Below, in pieces: positions 36,090 to 48,010 of a DNA stretch of 64,000 bases. Location: positions 1,550,001 through 1,614,000 of the forward strand of contig JBANDB010000002.1 in assembly GCA_037576215.1 (NCBI GenBank). The letters run 5' to 3'. Each line of letters opens with the position of its first letter. Within the stretch, counting starts at the first letter, position 1. The position numbers and the translations under genes were made by a program. Below the pieces are notes generated by a model that saw nothing but the letters and a program-made list of their open reading frames with translations, was not told the origin of the DNA and did no database searches. This DNA is from Armillaria gallica. Its lineage: Eukaryota; Basidiomycota; Agaricomycetes; Agaricales; Physalacriaceae.

Positions 36090-37035
36090 CAGTCTCTCCT
36101 GCAAATGTAAGTCGTGATCGTATCAAGTTTGCAATGAATATTAACGTTGATGAATAGACGGCTGGCCGTAGAAGGGAAGAAGGAAAGCTAGATTTGCATC
36201 CGTTTTTAGGCCTCTCATCATCATCATATTACACGACATGGTCCCGCTGTAGACACGGCCGTGGCGTACAAGTGGTACCGCTTGGGCCGGGTTGTATTGC
36301 CATTGGTTATCGATTCATATAGATAGCGCGTCCAATGTCCCAGCTCAGACTGAACCAATATCACGAGGCGTTCTCTGCGATTAAAGGTTTAGTGTGCTCA
36401 AGTGGCCTGAAGAATCTCTATGATTCGCAGGGCCGTCGCCAGGGTCCCCATGATTTTCAGGGTCCGAGTCCGACAGGGCTATTCCTTTGACCGCCACCAT
36501 GCGGCCTCCTTTTCGAATATGTAGTCCTTGGACCAAGGATTCGTCGTCTAAGTAGTACATACCCAGCAACTATAGTCGGGCTTGATGGCGAGAATTGGGC
36601 CTTTGCAGGGTACACTGGCGACATGAGGATCAGTGAACTGCAGGTGCACTTTCTCTTCTTTTCTTCCTCAAAATTTCTCACCTAGGATAATTAGTCCTGA
36701 AACCGGCAATTCTCACCGCTTCCTAAATCTTTCTTCTGATTTTATTTATTTATTCGAATCATTGCTAAGGCTTCACGTAGTACTTTGTCGTCGCCGTCAC
36801 GTCGTTCTACCACGGCCACACCATGCCAGGAGGGAGCCCAATGGCTAGCCATCCGTCATGTTTATCATCGCGCCATTGATCTAGGTGTAGATGGTGCCAA
36901 CTCTATCGCGTTCTCTTGTCAAAAAAAGTTAACGTTGCCGGCTTCGTAAGACCCTCAGGGAAATTTTGTCAAATTGATGTGGGAGGAAAAAGATAGATAC
37001 ACCTTGGACAGGCGCACAATGAAGGCCCCAAACTA
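36090..37035. other. No secure gene
   Basis: A minus-strand frame (36569-36381) preceded by an exon-like stretch near 36640-36560 looks weakly coding, but the apparent intron between them is too short and phases conflict. Confidence 0.3.
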
Positions 37036-37099
37036 TCCAAATATGGCGTAGCAGGTAATGTCGCTACGTTGTGGTGGGGTTCGATCCCCTAGGCCTGGA
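37036..37099 (+). repeat. tRNA-like module B1
   Basis: A-box TGGCGTAGCAGG and B-box GGTTCGATCCC. TCCA at the left pairs with TGGA at the right; the inner acceptor pairs are lost. The following body shares TTACTTGCC and TTATCTCCCTCTG with copy A. Confidence 0.65.
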
Positions 37100-38339
37100 T
37101 GTCAAAGCATAATGGAAGAACAATTGTTTTGGTACTTGCCGCCAGTTATTATCTCCCTCTGGGATGGGTAGCCGTTGTCGAGATTGCAAGCTTGGTTTGC
37201 TGCAGCGAGGCTCTTGTGCTAAGGTTTCCCCAGATGAATGCAGTAAAGCAGTCGTAGTTGGAGTTGGATACGTGTAACGAGCCGTCGCCTCTTCCCTGTC
37301 CCGGCGCGTGTACCAGGATTGGATGAAACGTATTGATTTGAGCAAATATTACATGCTGTGTATACACCACTAGGATCAATCGATCACCAGTGAGTCCCCT
37401 TCTAAATAACGATGGTGTCGACGTTGCTCTCAGCATGTCTAGCTCATCCCTGTCCCGCTTCGCCAAGAAACGCGTCCACTTTCCCTCCAGACACGAGACG
37501 GTGATGGCGAAAAATCATAGAACGCCGCCTTCTCACGAGTGACGTCTCCCCCCTGTCCTTCCACCTCAAAGACCCTTATCCCGTATCTGCACTCGCACTC
37601 TTTCTATGGGATTAGAACGTCGGCGATTTCACATGGCATATTTTGGCGTCGTGTCAGATGGCGAAAAGAAACAGTGAGGGAGGTGCTCCAAAGGGGATTG
37701 AGTTTGTGTGCACTCTCCCATTCCCCCGAGAAATAGTGCTAGGCCTTGTATCGACGAGGCTGATAAAGGCGGTCTTCATCTACACGTAGGCTACCGGCCG
37801 ACTGACATCGTAGTCCAAAAAGGGACATCCGTTAACCTGTTGGTAATCTTGTCGGTGCGCGGTTGTGGTAGCAGGTTGTGTTGGCGATTCAAGGTCATGG
37901 ATGAGAATCAACAGGGGTATCGAAGGCTGTAGCATAGGAATTGACCAACATGGCTGAGGAGTAGCGCGCGCTCTATGTTCCGCCCGTTCGCATAAAGCCG
38001 AGTGTAGAGCTAGCTCCTAGCCGCGTTGTTTCACAAAAATTGAAGTCAGAGAGAAGCCATGATGTCGAGAAGAGATGGAAATGCAAGCGAAAATTTGTGG
38101 GGGAAAGGAATTCGAGCCTGGACAGCGGATTTTGGCCCGTCTCAGTGGCGGAGAACAGATCTTTGCCTTACGAGAAAGCCAATGCAAAACAGAGAAACGA
38201 AAGAAAAGAAGGCTTACACACATGGAACTAGACGTCGAAGATTATACCAGAGTCCCTTCATCCTACTCCTGTGTATGGCATACACAGGCGTAGGATGAGT
38301 GGACCTTACATAGATGGCATCGCTCGTCTACCACTACAT

Positions 38340-38395
38340 GTACGTCGCCTAAATAATGTGTTAGCGCGCATGTATCAGGTTCGAACCCTGGAGGT
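38340..38395 (+). repeat. tRNA-like T-arm (B-box) inside copy B
   Basis: CAGGTTCGAACCCTG forms a 4-bp stem with a TTCGAAC loop, and TTAGCGCGC upstream resembles part of a D-arm. No partner acceptor stem. Not found at the same place in other copies, so a separate insertion or chance. Confidence 0.3.
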
Positions 38396-39313
38396 GAAAT
38401 GCGGATTTCTTTGTCGTGTTTTTGTTTCAGTCAGTGGCTACAGTTAGATAACCCAAAATGACGGACAACGCGACATACTCACTGGTACTGAGGCCGAGGC
38501 TTAATACTGAAACAGTGACGCGCTTCATTCGCGGGTTTCATACGCGTTAGTGAATCCGGCAGTATTTCGACGGGTGTAGAGTAGGGCCGAGATTATTCCC
38601 ACGACATCGGACCTTCGTCCGATACCACCGAGACCTAACCTTGCTCTTGAACTCGAGCTTGCTATGGCCCGTCGCTCGCCCTGACATCGTTTAACGGTAG
38701 TTTGACCACCGCCTGCCCACCCTCGTCACAAAAGTCTTCGATCCCGTACTGACGTTGACCGACCCTTTCGCTCTCCTACCGTAGCCTGCAAGATGCCAAC
38801 GTACCACCATTCCACTAAGGAAACAAGGCAGTTGTTGGTGCATGATGCATGATCATTCACGATGGATCACATCGATAGCAAGGATTTTCATATCCCTATA
38901 CTGAAGGTCAACGACATCTGCGATGCGTACAAGTTGGCTATCGTCGACATGGCACTAGACTTGTATCTGAATGCATTCGCACACGGGGTTTATCTCTCGA
39001 ACATTTTGGCCGAGCGTCATCTTGCGGAAGCTTCGATATCGCTTAGAGTTTTGCGAGAAGAACGACTGCTCGGTTGCGATTCGAAGTAAACTTGGACGAC
39101 GTTGGTCGATTTGACAGAGATAGGTACTTAGGACAAACTTCGAGCCTCGATGGACAACTGAAGCAGGCACCTAGGAAGTGATTACCTGTCATATTCACTC
39201 CTACACGAACATGCTAGGCATGCAAATTGAATATTGAAGTCGGACTGTAAGGTCTTTGTTGTTCATCTCCGCTGTACTCAGTGTCCACCACTAGTATGCA
39301 TTGACACCTACCA

Positions 39314-39529
39314 TCATACGCGCAGCGTTGTCGCACAACCACAACTTATCATGATTCCCGTGGATACAAATCCACCGCGATGATCATCTCCCTCGGCGTC
39401 CTCGGCTCCTTCGAAGCGGTTGCCGAAGAAATACTTACACCGCTCGGTCAAATCTGGGAAGTAGTCCTCGTCGCGTAAGAGATACATTGTGATACGGTTG
39501 TTCCGCGACGGTATCTGCATCAAGAGCAA
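39314..39529 (-). other. Exon-like minus-strand frame, unrecognised
   Basis: 71 codons with balanced, protein-like composition (acidic/aromatic, containing DYFPDLTERCKYFFGNRF). It abuts a tRNA-like module at its 5' side and has no adjoining exon, so it may be a gene fragment carried in the repeat. Confidence 0.25.
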
Positions 39530-39595
39530 TGGCGTAATAGCCGCTATTGCTGCTTTGCGGCGGGGTTCGATTCCCTACGTCTACGTGGTGGTGCC
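39517..39595 (+). repeat. tRNA-like module (39.5 kb)
   Basis: A-box TGGCGTAATAG at 39530-39540 and B-box GGTTCGATTCC. Followed by CCTTTTACTTGCCATCGGGTA, the same 3' body as module A1. Confidence 0.6.
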
Positions 39596-40020
39596 AAAAG
39601 AAAATTTCCTTTTACTTGCCATCGGGTATAGTCTGGTATATGTAGTTCTTCTTGCCTGGATGAGTCCACACCCCACATTACCACCTTCATGACTACAACC
39701 ACATCACAAAACTCGGAATCTTTTTCCTCGTCGTCGAAAAAGGATCTGGTGGGATGTGTTAAATGTCGATACGAGTAACGCATGCGCAAATCGCAACGGG
39801 GAATTACTGTTAGTTCTGTACTGTGGGACAAGACTGAGCGGGTCGCTGGGATCGTAGTGAGCTTACGCCAAGATCTAGCTACATTCCATGAACCGTATCC
39901 TTGAGTTTGACTTTCTAACGCGCTTGCAATGGGAGGAGCGACGCGGCGTTAAACCATATCGCGAAGACTTGGCTTTGTATTTCCTCAGGCTCTGTGGTGC
40001 AGAAGGATGGCTCAAAGCTG

Positions 40021-40084
40021 TCCAGATGTGACCTAACGGACGAACTCGCCCCTTCGTGGTGGGGTTCGATTCCCCAGATCTGGA
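40021..40084 (+). repeat. tRNA-like module (40.0 kb), perfect 7-bp ends
   Basis: TCCAGAT and ATCTGGA pair fully in a 64-nt unit. A-box TGACCTAACGG resembles the tRNA-Arg D-arm; T-arm GGGGTTCGATTCCCC has a perfect stem. The unit is about 10 nt short of a tRNA and has no anticodon arm. Confidence 0.7.
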
Positions 40085-40238
40085 TTATGAGCACCCATTG
40101 CCACAATTCTTTTACTCCCCGACATTCATTTTTCCCAGGAGAGTTTGCACTGCTCTCCAATGTGACCTCCAATCAGCAATTTCGTCAATAGTCGGCCTTG
40201 ACGCACGAGGGGAGGAGGCGTGCAACGACTAACCTTCA

Positions 40239-40293
40239 TCCGACCTAGGCGTGTATGGTACGTTTCGTAGAGGTTCGATTCCCTGGACTCGGA
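40239..40293 (+). repeat. tRNA-like module (40.2 kb)
   Basis: Ends TCCGA/TCGGA pair; A-box TAGGCGTGTATGG and B-box GGTTCGATTCC. Followed by CTCTTTTATTCGCCACCGCA, the shared body. Confidence 0.6.
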
Positions 40294-40445
40294 TCAGGGT
40301 ATTACAATCTGATGAACCAGGAGTCTATCTCTTTTATTCGCCACCGCAGAATGTGACTCACGATGTCGCCATCGCCATTGATGGGACATCCTTGCCTTCT
40401 GGGAGTAAATCTAGATTTTCGATGAGTGTTTTGTCCGTGTAGATC

Positions 40446-42340
40446 CATCAGGAAAAAATCACCAAGATATGTAATAGTATAAGGGGTATATACCGCACAT
40501 AGCCGGATAGCTAGGTACCCCCTTACATACCCTCCGGTAGCCCTCAACCAATGTTACATACCGTTACATAGCACGCCGTAGCTCCCCGCGAAATATCCTG
40601 TAGCAGTCGCATACCAGTACTGTTGCTTAATATATTTCTTACATAGCGCACAAATCCATAGAAGTCAAGCAATAAAATAAAGTATATTCATTGACTACAT
40701 TGAACGAACAAACAACGAAGGTACGATACGAGTAGGGTGGTGTTGACTCACGAATTAAATAAGACACGTTCGTCACAATACACCGACCTATAAACCATGA
40801 GAATCAGTAATACAGCTAGGATTTATCAGAGACAGCCTTACCTATCTGATCTTTGCACCCGATGGCAGAATCAGTTAAGAACTGAAACGGTTGTCAGAGG
40901 GCAACATAATAATGAAAGGAGAGCAAACCCACCAACAGAACGAGGTTGAACGACTATTACATCACCGCAGCGTTCCAACAATCCTATGATTGGCATGTTT
41001 AGTGAGTACGAAAATGATGACGAAAGACGCACCTCAAAACCGAGCCCAGATACTGCCCACAAACGTCGTCAACTGTCCTGTCTGTCCTTGGAGGACAGTC
41101 GGCGAGACGATGTGCGTCGCAGAGGGAATCGGGGGCGGTCCTTGCACCAAGGGTTGAGTCATCGCAGCGAACTGTGAGATGTGGCTAGCCGGCTGCACCT
41201 GCGCAGCCATGCCTAGAGTCTGTGCGGAAAGGGACTGTTGGAGCATCATGATGTTCTGGTGATATGGCAACGACGTGGGGATGGTCGGTGCGTCAACAGG
41301 AATGGGAGATACCCCCTGCAACCGAAAGAGGTCTCCTGTACCAGGGTTAGGCTAGACGATGGTGGACGTGCTCGTCGAAGGAGTCTGCAGGTCAGTGCCT
41401 CTATTGCGACTTGTTGCAAACACGAAAGCTACATGGGACAACGGTATCGCTCTATGTCAAAGCTAAGTACTTGTATCAATCGAAGGAAGTTGCGACAATA
41501 AGATAACTACTCACCAGTGGCCTTTAATTCGCAGCGGATCATGGAAAGAACAGTGCGAAAAACATACTTAAGCTTGAGCTTGAGGAACGAACACGGAAAA
41601 TCCAGCAATGGCCATATTCTCAGGAGGGAAAGCAGGCACCAAAAGACGCGTCGGATGGTGGTAAAGGGAAGAAAAAGGTGGTTGGTTTCTGATCGGATGG
41701 CGTGATCATATTGTTGATTTGTGCACGGACCTTCGGAGCTTGAAATGGACTTAATCATTTTGCGTCTCGCTTTGGTTTCGCGTTGGGACACTATAGTAAG
41801 GTCAAGCATCCGTTCTCGACTACATGTTGAAGAATGCTTATCTTTCTCCACAAATGCAGCTCTTATTATCGTCCCACCTAAATGTGAGCAAGTAGCAACT
41901 CAATTTGATATACCCCAATCCCTCGGACTTGCGACTGCAGAACTTCTTCCAGTGAGTCCAGTCACAGCAGGCCCTGATACGTACACAAATTCCTATCAAG
42001 TAGTCAACAATTCAGCTTGTATTCTGAAGTCTTCAAGTCCGATGGGAGCTTCCAGGGACACCTTTATGCTTCGCTATTTGGATTAAATTGCAAATCTGAC
42101 CTATACAATAGCTTATTGTAATGGTTTCGAACCTCTGATAAGTGAAATTCGCTACAAAAGGATTTTCTGATTTACCTTTATTTCATGAGATATATACTGC
42201 TACGGTATATCTAGCATCAAGCTATGGGATGGTACGGGATGGTACATAGCCATTGCAATGAGCTATGCCCGCTACATAACTCGGGTAGTGCTACGTAGCA
42301 CCGACACAGAGCTACGTAGCAAAAGGCCTTTTTCCTGATG
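40446..42340. mobile_element. Possible non-autonomous DNA transposon with 12-bp terminal inverted repeats
   Basis: The left end CATCAGGAAAAA (40446-40457) is the exact inverse of TTTTTCCTGATG (42329-42340). Both subterminal regions are dense in ACATAGC, GTAGC and TACATA words, and the right one holds the palindrome GTGCTACGTAGCAC. The sequence right of the element matches composite-repeat body. No clear target-site duplication was seen. The interior carries a minus-strand coding relic but no transposase. The match could be fortuitous. Confidence 0.45.
41034..41394 (-). pseudogene. Pro/Gln/Thr-rich protein exon with a TAG stop
   Basis: Following an acceptor-like CTGCAG, the minus-strand frame is open for 120 codons except for TAG at 41354-41352 (fits CAG-to-TAG). 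It encodes low-complexity sequence rich in Pro, Gln, Thr, Ser and Ala, typical of fungal transcription-regulator linkers. It ends at TGA 41036-41034, beside a possible donor. It lies within the putative inverted-repeat element, so may be a captured gene fragment. Confidence 0.4.
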
Positions 42341-42561
42341 TCTCTGCTTTCTTTTATCTGCTACCGGACCTTACTATATCCCTCTGCGATGAGGGGACAC
42401 GCACCACTCTCTTAGACTTTCTTGGGTGTCTTGGCGTGCAGTGACCAAGTAAACAATATCCACAGGCAGCCGTTGTCGAAATGGCAAGCTTCGCTTTACT
42501 GCTGCAGCGTGCTGAAGTTTCGCTTGTGTTCACCAGATGAATGCTCGTTCCTCCCCTCGAG

Positions 42562-42619
42562 TTGGATAGGTGTAACAGGTAACATTCTCATAGGCAGGGT
42601 TCGATTCCCTCTATCCCAA
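42562..42619 (+). repeat. tRNA-like module C2
   Basis: A-box TAGGTGTAACAGG and B-box GGTTCGATTCC; ends TTGGA/TCCCAA nearly pair. Followed by TTTTTAGAATAAACTTTCC, as after A2. Confidence 0.65.
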
Positions 42620-42758
42620 TCGCGTGATGGCAAAGTACTTTTTAGAATAAACTTTCCAGGCCGCCCAGGGAATTGCAGTGTCGTGCACTCTTAGGTATAT
42701 GACGCAAAAAAGCAGCTGATGAAGAGCCTTAGTTCTCTGCTAGTAGGCTACCCTCTTG

Positions 42759-42825
42759 TCGGATAGGTGTACTAATGGCTAATATTGCCCAGATGCTTGA
42801 ACGGGGTTCGATTCCCTGTATCCGA
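42759..42825 (+). repeat. tRNA-like module C3, perfect 7-bp ends
   Basis: TCGGATA pairs fully with TATCCGA in a 67-nt unit. B-box GGTTCGATTCC. Followed by TTTTTTTTGGAATAAACC. It begins 197 bp after C2, matching the A2-A3 tandem spacing. Confidence 0.7.
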
Positions 42826-43600
42826 ACTCTCCTAATTGAATTAGACACTTTTTTTTGGAATAAACCTTTCAAGCCATGCAAGGGCTAGTACATAGTGCGC
42901 ACCTTTCTGGCCGTCACTTCCTCTTGAGTCCCTGTCCTGGCGCGTGTCCTAGGTTTGGGTTGTATTGAGCCAACGCTGGATATACATCAGTGAGTACTCC
43001 AACAGTCTCTCTCAATAACAATGCAGTCAATGTTTCTCTTCCAGCATGCCTTGATCAGGTGCTTCTCTATACCTGTCCCGCTTTGCCAAGAACATATCGA
43101 TTTCCCTTCAGACTTAAATGAAAGAATGATCACCATTTCAGATCTCATCCTTCTACTCAGATCCCACATCATCCTGAGCAAGGGATGGGTTTCCGCACTC
43201 GCTCTCCTCCCATGGGACCAGGATGCCAGGGGATGGGGATATGAAATAGTGAGGGGATCACTTGATGTGTGCACTCTCACGACAAATAGTACTAGGTCTA
43301 GTATTGATGGCAGTACAGGTGGACGACTGACACGGCAGTCCAAGGTGTCTCTGAGGTACATATTGGTATGGGTCATCAGTCACTTTTCATAGCAGGGCAC
43401 AGCGGAAAGTCCAGTCATGGAGAGTCAAATGGGGATCAAAGGTCAAACCAGGGGAATCACCCAACATGGCTGAGGTAGAAGCAGTGCCCTGTTTCACATG
43501 GGTTGAAGTCATGGTGTTGAGGAGAAATCACACAGCAAGCAGAATATTGTGATGGAAGGGAACATGTTCAGAAGCATTGAATTCATCAGTACTGTCCATA

Positions 43601-44890
43601 CACCCTCAAGAGACCTGCTCTCATAGTATGCCAGTATTATCTCCAAGACAGCTGACAAAACCTAAGCCCCCCAACATTGTCCACAGAGTTGGTCGACACC
43701 TGATTCTACATGACCTCCAATACCACAAACTATAACATGTTGTGTTTGCAGCACTGAAGGACATGCAGAATCAAGTATTGACCAACCCAGTAGACAAAGT
43801 GGGAAGACCCACATTTTGTTAGCTGTCCAAGACAATACCAGCATACTATGAGATCAAGTTGTGAAACTGGTGGGTTCCCATCCCTATGCATTGGTCCATC
43901 TAGCATAAATTTGGTAATCACCCTGTTCTCGCCAACCTGTCTAACCCAACACCAATCACTCTCCTTCAACTCAAAGGCTAACCCAGCCTGCTCAAGTAAC
44001 ACACCAGATGATACACTGCTCCGATGATGGGCACATCCAGCTCTTCCAAGCACAGTCTGCTTCAAGATGGAACACCTCAATGCGAATAAGGCGGGGACGG
44101 GCCATTTGCATTTATCGACGGGTGTTCGCGCATTGACGTGATCCATCTCCTGGCGGTTCCGGTACCACTTGTTATCCTCCGATTCCCAGACACGTCGAGG
44201 TGGCAATGTTGGATTGACGATCAAGTGCTTTTCGTCGCATCTTCCGGTCCTCTTCTTCCCATCAGACGTGGCGGAGGGAGGGCGGGGGTATAGTCTGCAA
44301 ACCCACAATGGGTGTCGATTCTGGTCGCGACGAGTCTGGTGGTGCTCGGACAAGATGATCGGTTTCTGCTAACGTCGATGTACTGAGCATTCGACTCGGA
44401 AACAAGAGGGCTAATGATACGTACTGTTTCCCACTTTCAACCAGCGCACCGGGCGAGGGAGAAAAGCGGTTTGCCGTCAAGGAAGCAGCACACAGCTTGA
44501 ATCCAAATCCAGACTGATGTGAGGTCACAAGGTGGTAGGCATCCTCTCGAGCTGAGCGACCTTGAGAGTCGGCTTGGAGATTGGGAACATGGAAGGTCGT
44601 GATCCCAGTAAAATTGGTTGTGAGAGTCGGTGGTGTACGCCTCTGAGGCGTCAAGGGAATCAGAACAGTGGGTCCTGTCAGCTTTGGTCGGATGCTCTGG
44701 GTGCCTCCTGTTCCTCGCAGACGCCATCAATCAAGTAGCGGGGGTCTCTTCAGAAGCCAGGATGAAGGGGGATCGCGTTCCTCGAGCAAATCGGAAAAGC
44801 ATCGTGCCCCGACAAATCACGGACGCTGAGCACGGCAAAAAAGTCGAAGACTGGTACAGTCTTCATAGCGAAGTGGCGACGTTTCAGCCA
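43601..44890. other. No secure gene; overlapping long minus-strand frames
   Basis: Minus-strand frames at 44353-43730 and 44654-44262 overlap. The second has a possible 42-bp intron (donor GTACGT near 44425) and Ser/Pro-rich content but no domain. Neither can be supported as a gene. Confidence 0.3.
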
Positions 44891-47620
44891 ATAGTATCCG
44901 TGGCGTGGGCGTCCTACAAAGCCGTCCGTCTCAGCGAACTTTACCCATCCTCAGCGACCATCATTCGCAATACCTCCTCCCTTTGTGTCTTCAAGCGAAC
45001 AACGCTCCGTCGTGACACGAACGCGCTGGGCGTGTGTGGGTTGACGAAAGACCTAAATTTGGTGCAGGTCGCAGCTGAAGACGTGAATGGAAGCCTGGTC
45101 ATGGACGAGGTGTCGAAGGCTGTGGCACAGGAATCTCTCGAGATGACTAAGGAGGAGAAGCGCGCGCTTGATTTCGCGTGGCTCGTCGCAAAAGTTGAAG
45201 CTGAAGTCGGAAGGTGTCGAGGAGAGACGGAGATTGCGATGGAAAGGGCACGAGCTTGGACGATGGCGGAGAAAAGAGTCAGCCTTGAGAGAAAGCCTGG
45301 ATAGTCAACGGGGTATCGAAGGCTGTGGCACAGGATATGACCAAGGAGAAGAAGCGCGCGCTCTATTTCGCGTGATGCAGAGTGTAGAAGCTAACTCATC
45401 GCGAAATTTGAAGCTAAGTCGGATGGTGTCGAGGAGAGATGGTGCTGCAAGCGGGAAATTGTGATGGAAGGACACGAGCTTGGACGGTAGGTTGACGGAG
45501 AAAGAGTTGGCGCTGCCTTGAGAGAAAGTCAATGCAAAGCAGAGAAACGAAAGAAAAGACAGCTCACAAAGGGGTAACTAGACGTCCAAATTATCCCAGA
45601 ATCTCTTCATCCTATGCCTGTGTATGGGCCTTAGCCAACGATTTTTCTTCTTTCCTTGTCGCCTATTATTTCAATCAGATAGCGTAAAATGACCAGCCAA
45701 GGGACATACTCACCGAGGGCGTTCCCAACGTGGTACATCAGAAGTCGGCCAAAACGAGAGAGCTAATGCGAATCCTTCCTACGTCCTTGGTGGATCCAGC
45801 ATTGTTTCGACGTGATGGGTCTGGGGAAAGTGACGGCCAAGATCATTCCCACGATATCGGTCCTTCGTCCGATACCACCAAGACTCGCTTGACGGACTTC
45901 AGCTCCATCACAAAGCTTTCGATCCGGTCTACCTGACTGACGTTCTCCGACCCCTTCGCTCTCAACATATCCGCGTCACAAATCTACCACACCAACGCAT
46001 ACCATTTGCACGTCTGATGGATCACATCGATAGCAAGGATTTTTGTGTCCTCAAACCCGTGAACAAGGCGAAGGACATATGCGACGCACGAGCTAACCAT
46101 CATCAACATGTCGACTTGACTTCGGGCGCTCTCGTGCGCGTGGTTTATTCCAAGAAGTTTTGACCGAACGTCATTTTGCGGAGGATTTGATGTGGAGACA
46201 CTGGTTGGAGATCCTAGGCTGGGGAGCCTTGACTGTGAGTACGTCGTCGTCCACCTCCACGCCGTACTGATTCTCTACAACGAACCAGTATACATCCATA
46301 CCGATGCAACTTTACCCATCCGGATTTGACATTTCGGGAACCACGGGATAGGCTAGAATTAGGTTGAACGGCACGTTTATTGTATGATTTGTCTTCTAAC
46401 ATTGCGATGTAATATATAGTATAGTGTACTCGTGTGTGGAAACACTGCGACGCCCACAGTCACCAGCCAGCGAATCCCCCACATCAAAGCGTTCCATCCC
46501 TGCAGACCGTCTCCTTCCGTCTCGTCCCACTTCCATGGGTCAACCAGCAAAGCCAATGCGCGAGTCCAGCCAGACGGTCCTCCCCTCCTGTTCCGTTCCT
46601 ACCCCACGCACGTTGCCGTAGCTACCATCTCTGTCTCCTGACGTTAACGCGACATACGGCTTCCGATGAGGGACGTCGTGTTCGAGTTGGTGGTGTTGAA
46701 GATGGGGAAAAACGGCGCACAGCGGAGAGCATCCATTTTACAGGCGCAGCTGCATCGTCACGCACACGAACCAGGCTGGCGCACCACGTCTCGTCAACTT
46801 CCCAGATCGCCTCCAGACTGCCGCCTCGATGTCGTTCTCCATGTCTTGACGAGCGTCTCCCTGTAGCATGCGGAGGACCGTGCACCACGAGCAACCAATC
46901 CAGCGCATTCATTGACCCTTCTCGACATATCCGTGTTGCACGAAGTCGCAGCCTTCAGGACGCTAACGCGTCTCGCCTCCACTGATGTCCATGTCTTCGC
47001 AAGGAAACAGGACCGTGCACGTTCTCCTGATGGAGCACATCGACGACAAGGATTTTCGCATCCTCGTCCCTGTACAAAAGGTCAAGGGCGTCTGCCTAGC
47101 ACACAAATTCGCCATGGCCCTCAACTTGAATCTAGGCGCATTGGACTTTCAGCCGAGGAACGTCATCTTTGGACGCCGCATCGAGTTTTGCGAGAAGGAT
47201 GACTGCCTGGTGCGCTCAGAGGTGGATTTGGACGATGTTCGTGAGACGTTGGTCGATCTGGAAAATGTCGGGCTAGCCGATCTGATGAAGAAACTGAGGA
47301 ATCGAGCAAAGGTCGTTAATAAGCAGCGGCGGAGGTACCTTATGTAAACGCTGGTTGGAGAACGGGATCTAACAATTGGGGCAATAAACCTCGCCATACG
47401 TACCTCGTCGTCTGCCTCCCTGCTATGCTGACGATCTACCACCAGTATATCCGGCCTACATTGCATATCATCGAAGATCTCCGTATCCTTGAACACCGCG
47501 GCCCACCCTTCGTCACTCACCGTAACAAGAGGATCTTCAGTTCTACGTATCCGGCGGCTCCATCGTGTCCGGCCGAGAATTGGCGTTGTGTCTTAGAAGG
47601 AAGGCTAGTGTCATCCGGAT
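44890..47620 (+). repeat. Composite repeat, copy D, with an internal duplication
   Basis: Contains the VCFK exon-like motif (44990), the Lys/Glu-rich segment twice in a row (about 45080-45304 and 45305-45560), the ATTCCCACGATATCGG block (45845) and two versions of the KDF exon (46020 and 47040). The first Lys/Glu-rich copy is open to TAG at 45304 and would form a helical, coiled-coil-like peptide. No tRNA-like module is seen at its left end. Confidence 0.6.
46985..47347 (+). CDS. Kinase-like fold fragment, best-preserved copy of the repeat's gene family
   Basis: 120 codons open from ATG 46985 to TAA 47347. The order MEHIDDKDF, then LDFQPRNVIFG, then a Cys/Arg-containing strand and LVDLENVG resembles the catalytic-loop and Asp-metal segments of fungal protein-kinase-like proteins (H.D..P.N and DFE motifs), but the usual His-Gly and Asp are altered. 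Related fragments lie at 26.97, 38.86 and 46.02 kb. It may be the last exon of a spliced gene or a relic. The kinase-like assignment is an inference from motif spacing only. Confidence 0.35.
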   Translation: MSMSSQGNRTVHVLLMEHIDDKDFRILVPVQKVKGVCLAHKFAMALNLNLGALDFQPRNVIFGRRIEFCEKDDCLVRSEVDLDDVRETLVDLENVGLADLMKKLRNRAKVVNKQRRRYLM

Positions 47621-47676
47621 ATGCCTAACGGACAGAGTCGCTGCTTCCCAGCGGGGTTCGATTCCCCAGATCTGGC
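47614..47676 (+). repeat. tRNA-like module (47.6 kb)
   Basis: TCCGGAT/ATCTGG ends pair; A-box TGCCTAACGGAC resembles the 40.0-kb module and tRNA-Arg; T-arm GGGGTTCGATTCCCC is perfect. Confidence 0.65.
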
Positions 47677-47938
47677 TTGTAGACTGGCATGGCGTGCGAT
47701 TCATTTTCTAGCCGTTGATTCTCTTTCCTGGATGTGTTTTGCAATCACAATCACCTTTCAATACTAAAGTTTCCCTCTATAACTATATGAGAATGTTTTT
47801 CCTCGTTGATGCTAAACGACGGTTTATAAGTACCTTCTTCACCTCGGAAGAAAGGTTGCAGCAGGGTTTTGATGCATTGAGGAAGCGGGATGAGTGGGTG
47901 TGTCGCCTAAAAAATGACCTCTCGCACAGGAGCCAATG

Positions 47939-48010
47939 TATCCTCTGATGGCATAGCGGATAATGTTGCTTCCATCATCGTGCAGGGGATCGCTTCCCTT
48001 CTGGATCATA
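47939..48010 (+). repeat. Degenerate tRNA-like module (47.9 kb)
   Basis: A-box TGGCATAGCGG is retained, but the B-box has decayed to GGATCGCTTCC. It lies about 325 bp beyond the 47.6-kb module. Confidence 0.4.

Larger units (their letters stand above)
37036..39170 (+). repeat. Composite repeat, copy B
   Basis: Same order as copy A but with the second and third tRNA-like modules missing. It holds the best-preserved version of the AKK.VHFPS exon (SRFAKKRVHFPSRHE from about 37450), a Lys/Glu-rich segment near 38060-38220, and an exon-like frame from 38862 to 39089 containing DSKDFHIPI. Stops and frame changes break it. Confidence 0.65.
42340..43600 (+). repeat. Composite repeat, copy C
   Basis: Colinear with copy A from the TATCCCTCTGCGATGAGGGG body (42376) through two tRNA-like modules to the coding fragment (43020-43380) and the start of the Lys/Glu-rich segment (43510-43570). 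It begins where the putative inverted-repeat element ends, as if that element interrupts it. AT-biased relative to copy A, consistent with C-to-T decay. Confidence 0.65.

Noticed and set aside
41721..42086. 121-codon plus-strand frame
   Set aside because: Starts at GTG, has no domain and lies opposite a similarly plausible minus-strand frame within a putative element.
43730..44353. 207-codon minus-strand frame
   Set aside because: No ATG at the start, no family, and it overlaps another long frame; probably chance in low-stop sequence.
46434..46985. 183-codon plus-strand frame
   Set aside because: GC-rich, Ser/Arg/Pro-heavy, with equally open frames on the opposite strand; no domain or splice structure.
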